Below are positions 1 to 8,378 of a stretch of DNA of 64,000 nt, in pieces. Source of the stretch: Halovivax ruber XH-70. Lineage in GTDB: Archaea; Halobacteriota; Halobacteria; Halobacteriales; Natrialbaceae. Below the pieces are notes generated by a model, which had not been told where the DNA came from, made no database searches, and saw only the letters and a program-made list of their open reading frames with translations. Each line of letters starts with the position of its first letter. Position 1 is the first letter of the stretch. Both the position numbers and the translations under genes were made by a program. The stretch is taken from contig NC_019964.1 in assembly GCF_000328525.1 (NCBI RefSeq), forward strand, positions 2,666,001 to 2,730,000, written 5' to 3'.

Positions 1-373
1 ACCATGATCGAACGCGACTGCAGATAACCTACGCCCGAGAACCTGCTTGCGTCGCTCCCAGACCCTCGGTCTGATTCAAACCGCTTGTTTCCACGCTCCG
101 CTCCTCACATCCGTTCGTCGCGGAGAAATGCGAGCGCGCGGATTGTGAACCACGCCGAGACGGTCGCTCGCCACGCGCACGGGTACACCGTTCGCATCGC
201 GGTTCTCACTTCGTTCACGGGTCGTTTCACTCCCCGTTCACACAAACGAGGCCTCGCGTACGCTCGGCCTCGCACTCGTTCCGAACCGCGCTACGCTCGC
301 GCTGCGACTCGTCTCCTTCAAATCGCGCTCGTCACGTGCTCGCCGCTCGCGAGTTTGCTCGCGGCGAGAGAAG
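1..373. repeat. tRNA-Pro 3'-flank repeat unit(s)
   Basis: No gene is supported here. The stretch holds a unit that opens near 134 with a degraded copy of the tRNA-Pro T-arm (GCGCGGATTGTGAAC) and closes near 317 with an inverted T-arm-like sequence (TTCAAATCGCGC). Between them, 185-300 matches 42749-42864 next to tRNA-Ser with about 4 mismatches in 116 positions. A further inverted T-arm-like piece (ATTCAAACCGC) lies near 75, so the array probably continues left of the window. The open frames across it are low-complexity repeats of the GAGCGAAGCGA type. Confidence 0.7.
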
Positions 374-446
374 TGGGACCGCGCGGATTTGAACCGCGGT
401 CACGGGCACCCAAGGCCCGAAGTATACCAGACTAACCCACGGTCCC
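374..446 (-). tRNA. tRNA-Pro (anticodon UGG)
   Basis: Read on the minus strand, acceptor arms GGGACCG and CGGTCCC pair over seven bases and are followed by discriminator A. The anticodon stem CGGGC/GCCCG encloses loop CTTGGGT, giving anticodon TGG. The T arm is CGCGG-TTCAAAT-CCGCG. No intron and no encoded CCA. Its 3' side (lower coordinates) carries repeat units that copy its own T-arm. Confidence 0.95.
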
Positions 447-499
447 GTACACCTCCTTTTTCGGGCAGGGCGTAAAGGGTTTCGTTCTGTCGCGGGCGG

Positions 500-1198
500 T
501 TACCCACCCAGCACCTGTTCGACGTCCTCGTCCGTCGCCTCGGAGATTTGACCGGTTTCCCAGGGGTACGTGGGCGAGTCAGGTTCGGCCTCGATGTCTG
601 CCAGCAACGATGCGACGTCGTCGTCGGTGGCCTCTGGAATCGATCCGGTCGCACTGTCGTCGATCACGATCTCGTCGAAGATTTCGCCAAACGCGGCGAC
701 GATGCGGTCTTCGTGTCGAGACGTGTCCAGATGGAAGTGCGCCATCGCGTCGACGGTCTCGAGTCGGCGGTTGAGATAGTAGATGAACTCGAAGATCGGT
801 TCCGGGTCGCGCTGGCGAAGTAACGCATCGAGCGAACTGAAACAGACGCCCACCTGTTCGTCAGCCCAGTGTTCACAAAAGCGGCTGATCGACACCCCGA
901 TCGCCGACAGGTCCGTCGGATCCGCCACGGTGTCGACGGCGACGGGGCCGGAAAAGTCCGGCTCGTCGCTCGACTCGCCAGCCCTGATGACGTCGCCGAC
1001 GGAGAGTACCCCGACGCGGGCGTCCGTCGCACCGAGCGGCGGTTCCTCACACGACTCGCCACCGAACGAGACTCGCAGGATTGCCGTTCGGTCCGCTCCA
1101 CAGCAGAGCGACTCACAATCGGGTAGCTGTGCCTGCGAATCGTGCAGGAGGAGGACGTTTGCCGGCGGGGAGATAGCATCGAGCGGCGTAGATTCCAT
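500..1198 (-). CDS. DUF7504 family (RecA-superfamily-like) haloarchaeal protein
   Basis: A 232-residue acidic protein that fits the haloarchaeal DUF7504/HTR-like family of RecA/KaiC-fold proteins. The N-terminal part resembles a degenerate nucleotide-binding core (NVLLLHDSQAQ near residue 14), but the canonical Walker A GxxGxGK[S/T] is missing. The middle (VGVCFSSLDALLRQ) and the FIYYLNRRLETVDAMAHFHL segment are typical of the family. Function is unknown; family members often lie near chemotaxis or signalling genes, which is not the case here. It is monocistronic, convergent with nothing, and followed at its 3' end by tRNA-Pro. The family call is from recall of conserved segments and is moderately secure. 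Confidence 0.65.
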   Translation of the reverse strand: MESTPLDAISPPANVLLLHDSQAQLPDCESLCCGADRTAILRVSFGGESCEEPPLGATDARVGVLSVGDVIRAGESSDEPDFSGPVAVDTVADPTDLSAIGVSISRFCEHWADEQVGVCFSSLDALLRQRDPEPIFEFIYYLNRRLETVDAMAHFHLDTSRHEDRIVAAFGEIFDEIVIDDSATGSIPEATDDDVASLLADIEAEPDSPTYPWETGQISEATDEDVEQVLGG

Positions 1199-1360
1199 CG
1201 TTGGTCACTCGGACTGGGGGTCCGCGTTGAATTGCTATTCGGACAACACGACCTTTACCTTTCCGGCCGGTCAAATCGTGCACTCCCGTCTTGGGCCTTG
1301 CACATCCGGCACACGGACGGGTCACGACACACGGACAGGTTCGAGACACCAAAAAGTGCG

Positions 1361-3481
1361 TTAGAGGTCCTGATCCCGTAACTCGATATCCGCGATCAGG
1401 TCGAACGGCGTCGCATCCTTGCGGATGCCGTCGAGCAGGGCGAACGCTTCGTCCGGGTCGAGGAAGTGTTCGGTGACCACCCGACCCAGTGGCGTCGGCT
1501 CGAAGCCGTCGATGAAGTCGTATTCGAGGAGCTTCCCGATCGCGTGTTTCGTCGGGACGTCGCCCAGCATACGGTCGTTGAGTCGCTTCGCGTCACGACC
1601 ACCCACCGTGACGTTCGCCAGCGTCTCCTCGATCGCCGCCCCCTCGTCGTAGGGGGTCGTCACAGGTTCCATCTCGCCCTTGAGGAGTTTGAACGCGATC
1701 TCGTCCTCGGTGCCCTCCATCGAGTTGTGGTACGTGGTGTCGGGTTCGACGAGGACGTACACCTTCCCCTCGTCGTGGTAGTCCGGTCGACCCGCCCGAC
1801 CGAGCATCTGGTGGAACTCCTGGACAGAGAGCCACTCGATCCCCATCGCCAGCGTATCGAAGACGACCTGTGAGGCGGGGAAGTCGACCCCCGCCGCGAG
1901 CGCCGCCGTCGTGACGACGGCAGCCAGCTCCTGGTCGCCGAACTTCTGCTCGACGGTCTTGCGTCGCCTGTAGTCGAGCCCGGCGTGATATGGCGCGGCG
2001 TCGTACTCGAGCTTCCGGGAGATCTCGTGACAGCGCCGTCGCGAGTTCGTGAAGATGATCGTCTGGCCGCGATAGCCTTTCGACGATTTCGTGTCGAACT
2101 CGCGCTTGACGAGCTTGTTCGCCACGCGCACCTTCTCCTGGCCGTCGGCGAACGTGACGTGGCGCTCGATCGGCACCGGCCGCTCCTCGAACTCGATCAC
2201 GGTGGCCTCCAGTGCCTTCCCGAGATGCTCGGGGTTGCCGACGGTCGCCGAGAGGTACACCCACTGTGCACCGTCGTATCCGCTTCGCTCCGAAGCGCGC
2301 TGTTCCGTCGCGTACTTCAGCCGGGAGATGAGTCCGTCCAGGCGGTGGCCCCGATCGGCTTCCTTGAGCGTGTGGACCTCGTCGATGACGACGGTTCCGA
2401 TGTCGCCCATGTCTTTGCCCGTCCGCAGGGCGTGGTCGATCCCCTCGTAGGTGCCGACGATGACGTCCGCGTGGGGGTCGAAGCGGTTGCCCGAGTCCGC
2501 GATTCGACTCGCCCCGACGCGGATCGAGACGTCGACGAGGTGGCCGTACTCGTCCTCGAAGTCCTCGTGCTTCTGGTTGGCCAGCGCGACGAGGGGGACC
2601 AGAAAGAGCAGCTTCCCCTTGCCCTTTAGCGCGCGGTCGATCCCAGCGAGTTCGCCGACCAGCGTCTTCCCGGTCGCCGTTGCACTCACGACAAGCTGGT
2701 CCTGCCAGCCCGCTCGCGGGTCCGACCCGCTCGCGTCGTCCGCGGCCCGGTGGGCCGCGCTCTCCAGCAATCCGTTCTCGACCGCCAGACTCTGGACCGG
2801 GAGCAAGGTGTCGAACCGGTCCTCGAGCAGCCCCTGCAGGTCGTCGTGCAGATCGAGCGAGTCGACCGGTGCGAGGTCGACCTCGTCGGTCGTCGCGCTG
2901 ATCGTATCGAACTTCGTCAGGTCCGGGTCGAGCTGGCCCTTCAGGAGGTTGACGATGCGCTGGAGGTCCTGAACCTCCATCATGAGCTCTTCGAGGCGCT
3001 CTTTGGCTGCACCTGTCACGCCGCCGCTGAAGGACAGCTGGCGCTCGAGTTCCTGTCGTGCACAGTCCCGACAGATCCAGTCGCGATCGTCTTTGACGGC
3101 AGTCTCCGTCGTCACCGGCGAGTAGCGACCCTCTGACGCGCAGTACCGGCAGGTCCGAACCGCCTTCGCCTTGTCGTCGAGCTGGTAGCCCGCGAGCATC
3201 TCCAGCAGTTCCGCTCGTTTCGCGGCGGACGTCTGCTCGGAGATCCGAATGCGGTCGGCCCGGCGAGCGATCTCGACGAACTCGTCGGGCTGTCTCGGCT
3301 CCTCGCTCGATCCTTGCTTCAGGCGGAACTTCGTCGGGCGCGGCCCGGCCGAGGTCTCCGACAGGCTCAGCTTGGCACGGAACAACCGGTCGTCGTCCCG
3401 GATGGGAACCACGAGGTAGTCGTCACCGATCTGGTGGGCGAAGAGGGTATCCACCGCCTGAAGCTGCTGCGACACGAACAT
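1361..3481 (-). CDS. Ski2-like DEAD/DEAH-box helicase with N-terminal zinc ribbon
   Basis: An SF2 helicase of about 706 residues from the preferred ATG at 3481. An in-frame ATG at 3532 and one at 3553 would lengthen it, but homologues as I recall them begin near the MFVSQQ segment. A Cys4 zinc ribbon (CRYC ... CRDC) lies near residues 110-145, then a short coiled coil, then the helicase core: Walker A ATATGKT, motif II DEVH, motif III SAT (YLSATVGN), motif VI QMLGRAGRPDYH. QxxGRAGR and DEVH place it with Ski2/Hel308-type enzymes acting on RNA or DNA. A TATA-like CTTAAAAT lies at 3496-3503 but is a little close to ATG 3481 for leaderless initiation. Substrate cannot be told from sequence. Confidence 0.85.
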   Translation of the reverse strand: MFVSQQLQAVDTLFAHQIGDDYLVVPIRDDDRLFRAKLSLSETSAGPRPTKFRLKQGSSEEPRQPDEFVEIARRADRIRISEQTSAAKRAELLEMLAGYQLDDKAKAVRTCRYCASEGRYSPVTTETAVKDDRDWICRDCARQELERQLSFSGGVTGAAKERLEELMMEVQDLQRIVNLLKGQLDPDLTKFDTISATTDEVDLAPVDSLDLHDDLQGLLEDRFDTLLPVQSLAVENGLLESAAHRAADDASGSDPRAGWQDQLVVSATATGKTLVGELAGIDRALKGKGKLLFLVPLVALANQKHEDFEDEYGHLVDVSIRVGASRIADSGNRFDPHADVIVGTYEGIDHALRTGKDMGDIGTVVIDEVHTLKEADRGHRLDGLISRLKYATEQRASERSGYDGAQWVYLSATVGNPEHLGKALEATVIEFEERPVPIERHVTFADGQEKVRVANKLVKREFDTKSSKGYRGQTIIFTNSRRRCHEISRKLEYDAAPYHAGLDYRRRKTVEQKFGDQELAAVVTTAALAAGVDFPASQVVFDTLAMGIEWLSVQEFHQMLGRAGRPDYHDEGKVYVLVEPDTTYHNSMEGTEDEIAFKLLKGEMEPVTTPYDEGAAIEETLANVTVGGRDAKRLNDRMLGDVPTKHAIGKLLEYDFIDGFEPTPLGRVVTEHFLDPDEAFALLDGIRKDATPFDLIADIELRDQDL

Positions 3482-3575
3482 CGATACGCGGCCGGATTTT
3501 AAGAGTTGTTCGTCTCGGCTCGGTGCCGCCATTGCGCTACGACGTCTTGTCAAAGACCGAAACCACTAACTTGGT

Positions 3576-3591
3576 TTTAGGATAGCCTAAA
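3576..3591. promoter_or_regulatory. DtxR-type iron/manganese operator (TTTAGG-ATAG-CCTAAA)
   Basis: A perfect 6+6 inverted repeat with a 4-nt spacer, ending 3 nt before the ATG of the short ORF at 3595 that leads into the flavoprotein gene. The half-sites TTAGG/CCTAA are those known for DtxR/IdeR/SirR-family regulators. Five close copies lie at 30056, 31227, 32427, 36881 and 39067. That the regulator is a DtxR-family protein is inference. Confidence 0.75.
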
Positions 3592-3594
3592 TCA

Positions 3595-3690
3595 ATGGTC
3601 GACGAACTGGCGACACCCGGATGCGCGGTGACCGAACGGCAACACGGCTGGGTCGACCGGCGGTTCGTCGTGGGGAGCACCGATGAGTGA
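3595..3690 (+). CDS. Short upstream ORF (31 aa) coupled to the flavoprotein gene
   Basis: ATG at 3595 lies directly behind the iron-type operator and opens a 31-codon frame ending in TGA at 3688-3690. It overlaps the next gene's ATG (3683) by 8 nt, as expected for translational coupling. The peptide is hydrophilic with one Cys and matches no family I recognise. It could be a genuine small protein or a leader peptide, or the flavoprotein could start here through a lost frame. The position of operator and start codon argues that translation begins here. Confidence 0.45.
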   Translation: MVDELATPGCAVTERQHGWVDRRFVVGSTDE

Positions 3691-4684
3691 CCCGGACACC
3701 GTAACGTCCGACACCGCTTGCGGGGAAGCCGCCGACGGATCGGCCGACGACAAGCCCCGCCCAACCGACTACGACGTGGTCATCGTGGGCGGCGGCCCGG
3801 CCGGTTGCGCGGCCGGCGTCTTCACCGCACGGTACGGCCTCGACACCGTCATCTTCGACCGGGGAAACTCCTCGCTCCAGCGGTGTGCATTCCTCGAAAA
3901 CTACCTCGGCTTTCCCGCGGGGATCGACGTCGGGACGTTCACCGACCTGATCCACGACCACGCGAGGGAAGCGGGGTGCGAACTCGTCGACGACATGGTT
4001 GCGAGTGTTAGGCGAACAGCCGACGCCGAGGGTGACAGTGATACCGCAGGCCGCAAACCGATCGAGAACGTACACTCCCCACGCTTCGTCGTCGAGACGC
4101 AGGACGGTCGCCAGGCCACGCCAGCGCACGTCCTCACAGCGACACGCTACGGCGGCGAGTATCTTCGGCCGCTCGACGACGGCGGTGCGATGTTTCGGAC
4201 GTTCGAGCGAGACGGCGAGTCGACCGAGTACTTCGATCCGGCGTACGCGGACGCAGACGGGCGGACGCCGATCGATGGCCTGTACGTCGCCTCGCCGAGC
4301 GGCGATCGCGACACGCAGGTCGTCACCGCTGCTGGCCAGGGTGGCCACGTAGCCAGATCGCTCATTAGGGATCGTCGCCGTGAGCAGGGCTATCCCGAAC
4401 CTGTCGCCGACTACTGGGACTGGTTCCGGCGTGCTGCGGAACTCCCTGCGGACGAACGTGAGGAGCACTGGCGCTCGTACTTCGACGAACGGGTGCCCGA
4501 CGATCACGGACTCGGGGAAGCGGAACTCGCGGCCCTCCGCGCGACCGACGTCGACCGGCTCTCGCAGGCGTACTGCGACCCGGCAGCCGTCGACGAGCGA
4601 ACCCAGCGAGGCTACGACCGGCTCCTGGATCACGTCGGCGAGGAACGGATTCGAGCCTATCTGAACGAATCGGACGCACAGTAA
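3683..4684 (+). CDS. FAD-dependent oxidoreductase, thioredoxin-reductase-like
   Basis: A 333-residue flavoprotein with an N-terminal Rossmann FAD-binding motif (VVIVGGGPAGCAAG, about residues 33-46) followed by a TrxR-like segment (CAFLENYLGFPAGID). It lacks the CxxC redox pair of thioredoxin reductase, and no second GxGxxG for NAD(P)H is obvious, so it is not TrxB. A late FAD motif (GLYVASPSGDRDTQVVTAAGQG) is present, and the C-terminal about 100 residues are helical and acidic. It lies behind an iron-type operator shared with the Fe(III)-uptake block at 30-41 kb, so a role in ferric or ferric-chelate reduction, or in a response to iron limitation, is a reasonable inference. The start overlaps the 31-aa ORF. 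Confidence 0.75.
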   Translation: MSDPDTVTSDTACGEAADGSADDKPRPTDYDVVIVGGGPAGCAAGVFTARYGLDTVIFDRGNSSLQRCAFLENYLGFPAGIDVGTFTDLIHDHAREAGCELVDDMVASVRRTADAEGDSDTAGRKPIENVHSPRFVVETQDGRQATPAHVLTATRYGGEYLRPLDDGGAMFRTFERDGESTEYFDPAYADADGRTPIDGLYVASPSGDRDTQVVTAAGQGGHVARSLIRDRRREQGYPEPVADYWDWFRRAAELPADEREEHWRSYFDERVPDDHGLGEAELAALRATDVDRLSQAYCDPAAVDERTQRGYDRLLDHVGEERIRAYLNESDAQ

Positions 4685-4721
4685 CGCGCTCGACAACCGG
4701 TCGATCGTCGGCGTCGACGAG

Positions 4722-6812
4722 CTACTCTTCGCCGCCAACGCCGAGCAGCTCGAAGACGAACGTCCACCTGTCCAGTTGCTGTTCGATCTGGATGGAGGTC
4801 GCGGTCCCGGCACCGTGCCCCGTCCCTTCGTCGCCGCGGAAGCAAATCGGGGCGTCGCCAGTCGTGGCGTGCTGAACGCGGGCGGTCATCTTCCGGGCGT
4901 GTGATGGGTGGACCCGCGTATCACCGGCGGCCGTCTGGAAGAGCGTCGCCGGGTACGCCGTCTCAGAGACGTTGTGGTACGGCGAGTACTCGCGGAGCCA
5001 CGCGAACTCCTCGGGGTCGTCCGGCGAGCCGTACTCCGGCGTCCAGGTCGCCCCGAGCAGGAACTCGTGGAAGCGGAGCATGTCGAGCAGCGGGACGGCA
5101 CAGATGGCAGCGCCGAAGAGTTCGGGTCGGCGCGTGATCGCTGCACCGACGAGCAGGCCCCCGTTGGAGCCACCCCAGGCGGCCAGCCGATCCGAGTTCG
5201 TGTACCCCTCCTCGATCAGCGCCTCGCCCGCGGCTTCGAAGTCGTCGAAGGTGTGCGTCTTCTGCGCGCGATGGCCGGCCTCGTGCCACTCCTCGCCGAA
5301 CTCGAGGCCGCCGCGCAGGCAGGCCACGGCGAAGACGCCACCAGCTGCCAGGAACGGCAGCCGGTACGCGTCGAAGCCGGGCAGGAGCGGGATCCGGAAG
5401 CCGCCGTAACCGTACAGGATCGTCGGCGCGTCACCGTCGGGTTCGAGATCAGCACGATGGACCACGTACACCGGGACCGTCGCCCCGTCCGTGGAGTCGA
5501 CCCAGAGACGCTCGACAGTGAGATCGAGTTCCGCCCGCGGGTCGAGTTCCGTCGGGAGGTCGGGTTCCTGAACGACGGTCCAGTCGTCGGGCCCCGCCCC
5601 GGATCCAGCGTCGGCGTGGACGATGCTCGACGGCCGGTCGAACGTCTGGAGCGCGAGGAACGCCTCGTCCGTATCCGAGCTGCCGCCGAGGGCGCCGCGA
5701 CCGACGCCGGTGTACTCGGGCAGGGCCAGTTCGTGGCGTTCGGTGCCATCCGCATCGTGAAGCGAGACGACCGATCGGGCGTCACGGATGCGGTGGACGG
5801 CCAGTCCGTCGCCGGCCGGCGCGACGTCGAACAGGACGTCGTCACTCTCGGGAACGACGGGCTCGAACGCGTCGAGGGCGGCCGCATCGGACGAGAGTTC
5901 GGCGGCATCCCCGTCGGCGAGAGTCGCGGCGTCGATACCGAGCAGTCGGAATCGCGGCGCGTCGTGGTTCGTCAGGAGGAAGACTCGCCCCTCGTGTGCC
6001 AGCAGCTCGAGCGACGCGTCGACATCGGTGACCAGCGGGACCAGTTCGCCGTCCTCGAGAACGTACAACTCCGTGTCCGAAGCCAGTTCGCCAAGCGAGA
6101 CCAGAACCAGCCCGGTCTCGCGGTCGACCTGGACCTGCGGCCAGCGACGTTCCGGAATGGCCTCGGTGACGAGGCGATCCGCACCGTCGTCGCCGATCTC
6201 GTGGTACCGAATGGCCTTCTCGAGCAGTTCGTCGTCCGCCGCGCTCCCGGTCTGCTGGTAGTAGAAGCCGTTCCCCTGCCACGCGACCGAGAACTCGCCG
6301 CAGCGCCCGACGTCGTCGACCCGGTCGATCACCTCGCCGCGTTCGACGTCGAGCACGCGCAAGTCGAACTCTTCGGTTCCGCCGTCCATCAGCCCGTAGA
6401 CGACGCGTTCGCCGTCCGGGTCCGGGACGAACCAGCCCAGCGAGACCGTCTCGCCGAACTCGGTCGGGTCGACCAGCGTCCGCGGCTCGGCGTCCCGTTC
6501 GGTGCGCACGGTGAGCCGGGGCTGATCGGCGTCCGCTGCCTCGATCAGCTGGAAGTACCGCCCGCCGCGGGCGACCGGCAACTGGTAGGTCGCGTGCTCG
6601 GCGACGCGCTCGAACTGCGGCCGGAGGCCCTCGCGGCGCTCGGTCTCGACAAACTGGTCGGTGTAGGCGTTCTGGGCATCTTCCCACTCGTCGACGGCTT
6701 CGCCGTCGCCTTCGAGCCAGCGGTAGGGATCGGCGATCTCCTCGCCGTGCAGTTCTTCGATAACGGGGTCCCGCTCGGTCGCCGGCGGATCGGAACCTGT
6801 CGGGTTGCTCAT
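4722..6812 (-). CDS. Prolyl oligopeptidase family serine peptidase (S9A)
   Basis: A 696-residue protein, the usual length of S9A peptidases that cleave after proline in short peptides. The N-terminal part (EELHGEEIADPYRWLEG) is the hallmark of the family, a beta-propeller region follows, and the C-terminal alpha/beta-hydrolase carries the nucleophile in GGSNGG and the likely histidine in GTGHGAGT. No signal peptide, so cytoplasmic. The start at 6812 (MSNPTGSDPP) is preferred over 6890 because the extra 26 residues are atypical. Monocistronic and convergent with the flavoprotein gene, with a 37-nt gap. Confidence 0.92.
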   Translation of the reverse strand: MSNPTGSDPPATERDPVIEELHGEEIADPYRWLEGDGEAVDEWEDAQNAYTDQFVETERREGLRPQFERVAEHATYQLPVARGGRYFQLIEAADADQPRLTVRTERDAEPRTLVDPTEFGETVSLGWFVPDPDGERVVYGLMDGGTEEFDLRVLDVERGEVIDRVDDVGRCGEFSVAWQGNGFYYQQTGSAADDELLEKAIRYHEIGDDGADRLVTEAIPERRWPQVQVDRETGLVLVSLGELASDTELYVLEDGELVPLVTDVDASLELLAHEGRVFLLTNHDAPRFRLLGIDAATLADGDAAELSSDAAALDAFEPVVPESDDVLFDVAPAGDGLAVHRIRDARSVVSLHDADGTERHELALPEYTGVGRGALGGSSDTDEAFLALQTFDRPSSIVHADAGSGAGPDDWTVVQEPDLPTELDPRAELDLTVERLWVDSTDGATVPVYVVHRADLEPDGDAPTILYGYGGFRIPLLPGFDAYRLPFLAAGGVFAVACLRGGLEFGEEWHEAGHRAQKTHTFDDFEAAGEALIEEGYTNSDRLAAWGGSNGGLLVGAAITRRPELFGAAICAVPLLDMLRFHEFLLGATWTPEYGSPDDPEEFAWLREYSPYHNVSETAYPATLFQTAAGDTRVHPSHARKMTARVQHATTGDAPICFRGDEGTGHGAGTATSIQIEQQLDRWTFVFELLGVGGEE

Positions 6813-7111
6813 GTTCCTGGGTGGGAGAGACGACTCAAGAAGGCTCGGAATGCGGCCGTTGTTCGTGGGTTCCTGACCAGTGACCCGCATTTCACCTCAG
6901 TTCGATCCGTTGTCGCAGTCATTAGCACCGGCCCGTGCGGTCCTAATTTGGGAGCACCGACTCGGACGGCGCCGTTCGGGAGCATCGGGTCGTGCAGCCC
7001 CAATTCGAAAGCACCATCTCGGTCGAGCGAGGCTCGTCCGGCAGAAATAGTCACAAACCGATAGGTATGCGACCGAAAGTTCATAGGGAATTACGGCATC
7101 TCTCCCATAGA

Positions 7112-7825
7112 ATGCTAGATTCGACACCCAGTGAGTCCCCCGACCGGGTCGTCGAGATCGAACTTGGTCTCCGGGACCAGTCGTACCCCTTCGTCGGCAT
7201 CTCCGACGCGGCCTCGTGCGGCGTCGTTCTGACCAAGATGCTCCCACGTCCCGACGGACGGTACGCCGAGTATTTCACCGTCAGCGACGATGCCGGTGAC
7301 AGGATCGAGACGGCGGTCACCCAGCGCGAGACGGTGTCGGCGACGCGATTACGGGCGAAGGATGGGCGCTGCCTCTACGAATTTCTCGTTTCCGGCGACT
7401 GTCCTGCCGTCTACCTGGCCGAGCGCGGTGCACTGCCCCGTCGGGTGCGCGGCGAGGAGGGACGAGGTCGGATCGTCGCGGAGGTACCCGCGCGCTACGA
7501 CGCCAGCGCGATCGTCGCGGACTTTCTTGACGCCCATCCCGACGCGACACCCATTTCGAAGCGAGAGAAGGCGTCGATCGACCCGCTCTTCGCGCGGACG
7601 GCGTTTCATCGACTCTTGCGGACCAACCTGACGAATCGCCAGCGCGAGGTCCTCCAGACGGCCTTCGAGATGGGATACTACGACTGGCCGCGCCGGCACA
7701 CTGGAAGCGAAATCGCCGACCGACTCGAGATCAGTTCCGCGACGTTCTCCGAGCATATCAGCGCTGCCGAGCGAAAGCTCCTCACCGCTATCTTCCAGGG
7801 AGCCGGCTCGGAACCCGCTCACTGA
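7112..7825 (+). CDS. Bacterio-opsin-activator-type HTH transcriptional regulator
   Basis: A 237-residue regulator from ATG 7112. The C-terminal HTH-10 domain shows the signature LTNRQREVLQTAFEMGYYDWPRR followed by the recognition helix region (EIADRLEISSATFSEHI). The N-terminal about 150 residues are the usual variable sensing region. In this family the output is transcriptional control; ligand and targets are unknown. It runs convergently into the HalOD1 gene and the two ends overlap by 7 nt. Confidence 0.88.
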   Translation: MLDSTPSESPDRVVEIELGLRDQSYPFVGISDAASCGVVLTKMLPRPDGRYAEYFTVSDDAGDRIETAVTQRETVSATRLRAKDGRCLYEFLVSGDCPAVYLAERGALPRRVRGEEGRGRIVAEVPARYDASAIVADFLDAHPDATPISKREKASIDPLFARTAFHRLLRTNLTNRQREVLQTAFEMGYYDWPRRHTGSEIADRLEISSATFSEHISAAERKLLTAIFQGAGSEPAH

Positions 7826-8160
7826 CGGGGATCGACGAACGAATCGGTCGCGTCACGTTCGGCGACCGGTTCGACGACCACCCGACCATCGGCGTACAGG
7901 GTGACTTCACACGACTCGTATCGAAACGACAGTTCGAACTGCTCGCCGTCGGTGCGTTGGCCACCGTCCATCAGTCGAGCGAGCGCATCGGGATCGACAG
8001 CCTCGTACAGCGGTGACAGCCGGAGGGGGTCGACGTTTAGTGCACACGCGACACCCCTGATGACGCTCATATCGGCTCGCTCGCCGGGCGACCGATCGTA
8101 GGTAACGGTGACCCGGTCACCATCATCGCGACAGGGGTCTCGAGAGGTGTCCGTTTTCAT
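7819..8160 (-). CDS. HalOD1 output domain protein
   Basis: A 113-residue protein with the haloarchaeal HalOD1 output domain: an N-terminal strand and helix (SVIRGVACALNVDP ... LSPLYEAVDPDALARL) and a C-terminal hairpin ending in GRVVVEP. HalOD1 proteins are presumed signalling outputs, often near HTH-10 regulators as here, but no biochemical role is established. The start at 8160 (MKTDTSRDP) is preferred over 8181. A paralogue is encoded at 13660-14016. Confidence 0.85.
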   Translation of the reverse strand: MKTDTSRDPCRDDGDRVTVTYDRSPGERADMSVIRGVACALNVDPLRLSPLYEAVDPDALARLMDGGQRTDGEQFELSFRYESCEVTLYADGRVVVEPVAERDATDSFVDPRQ

Positions 8161-8378
8161 GAGGGGGATCAGTCCGTTCACTGAAGACGCACGTGCGTCC
8201 GCGACTTAGGAACCCACCCTTGACTTCGAGGGTTCTAGGGGCCGGTGCTGGCCCCGTCACGCCAGGGGACGGTCGTGTCGCACCCCCTCCGACCCCGCAG
8301 TCGATTCGCCCAGGGTCCGAACCCGCTCGTGCTCGCCGACACCCGGAGTATTTTGAGGGTAGAAGCGATAGCTCGTGC

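Noticed and set aside
3683-4684. Thioredoxin reductase
   Set aside because: No CxxC redox pair and no clear NAD(P)H-binding second Rossmann motif.
4908-7064. 718-aa plus-strand frame opposite the prolyl oligopeptidase
   Set aside because: Antisense shadow: high GC at third positions keeps the opposite strand open. The minus-strand frame has the full S9A motifs.
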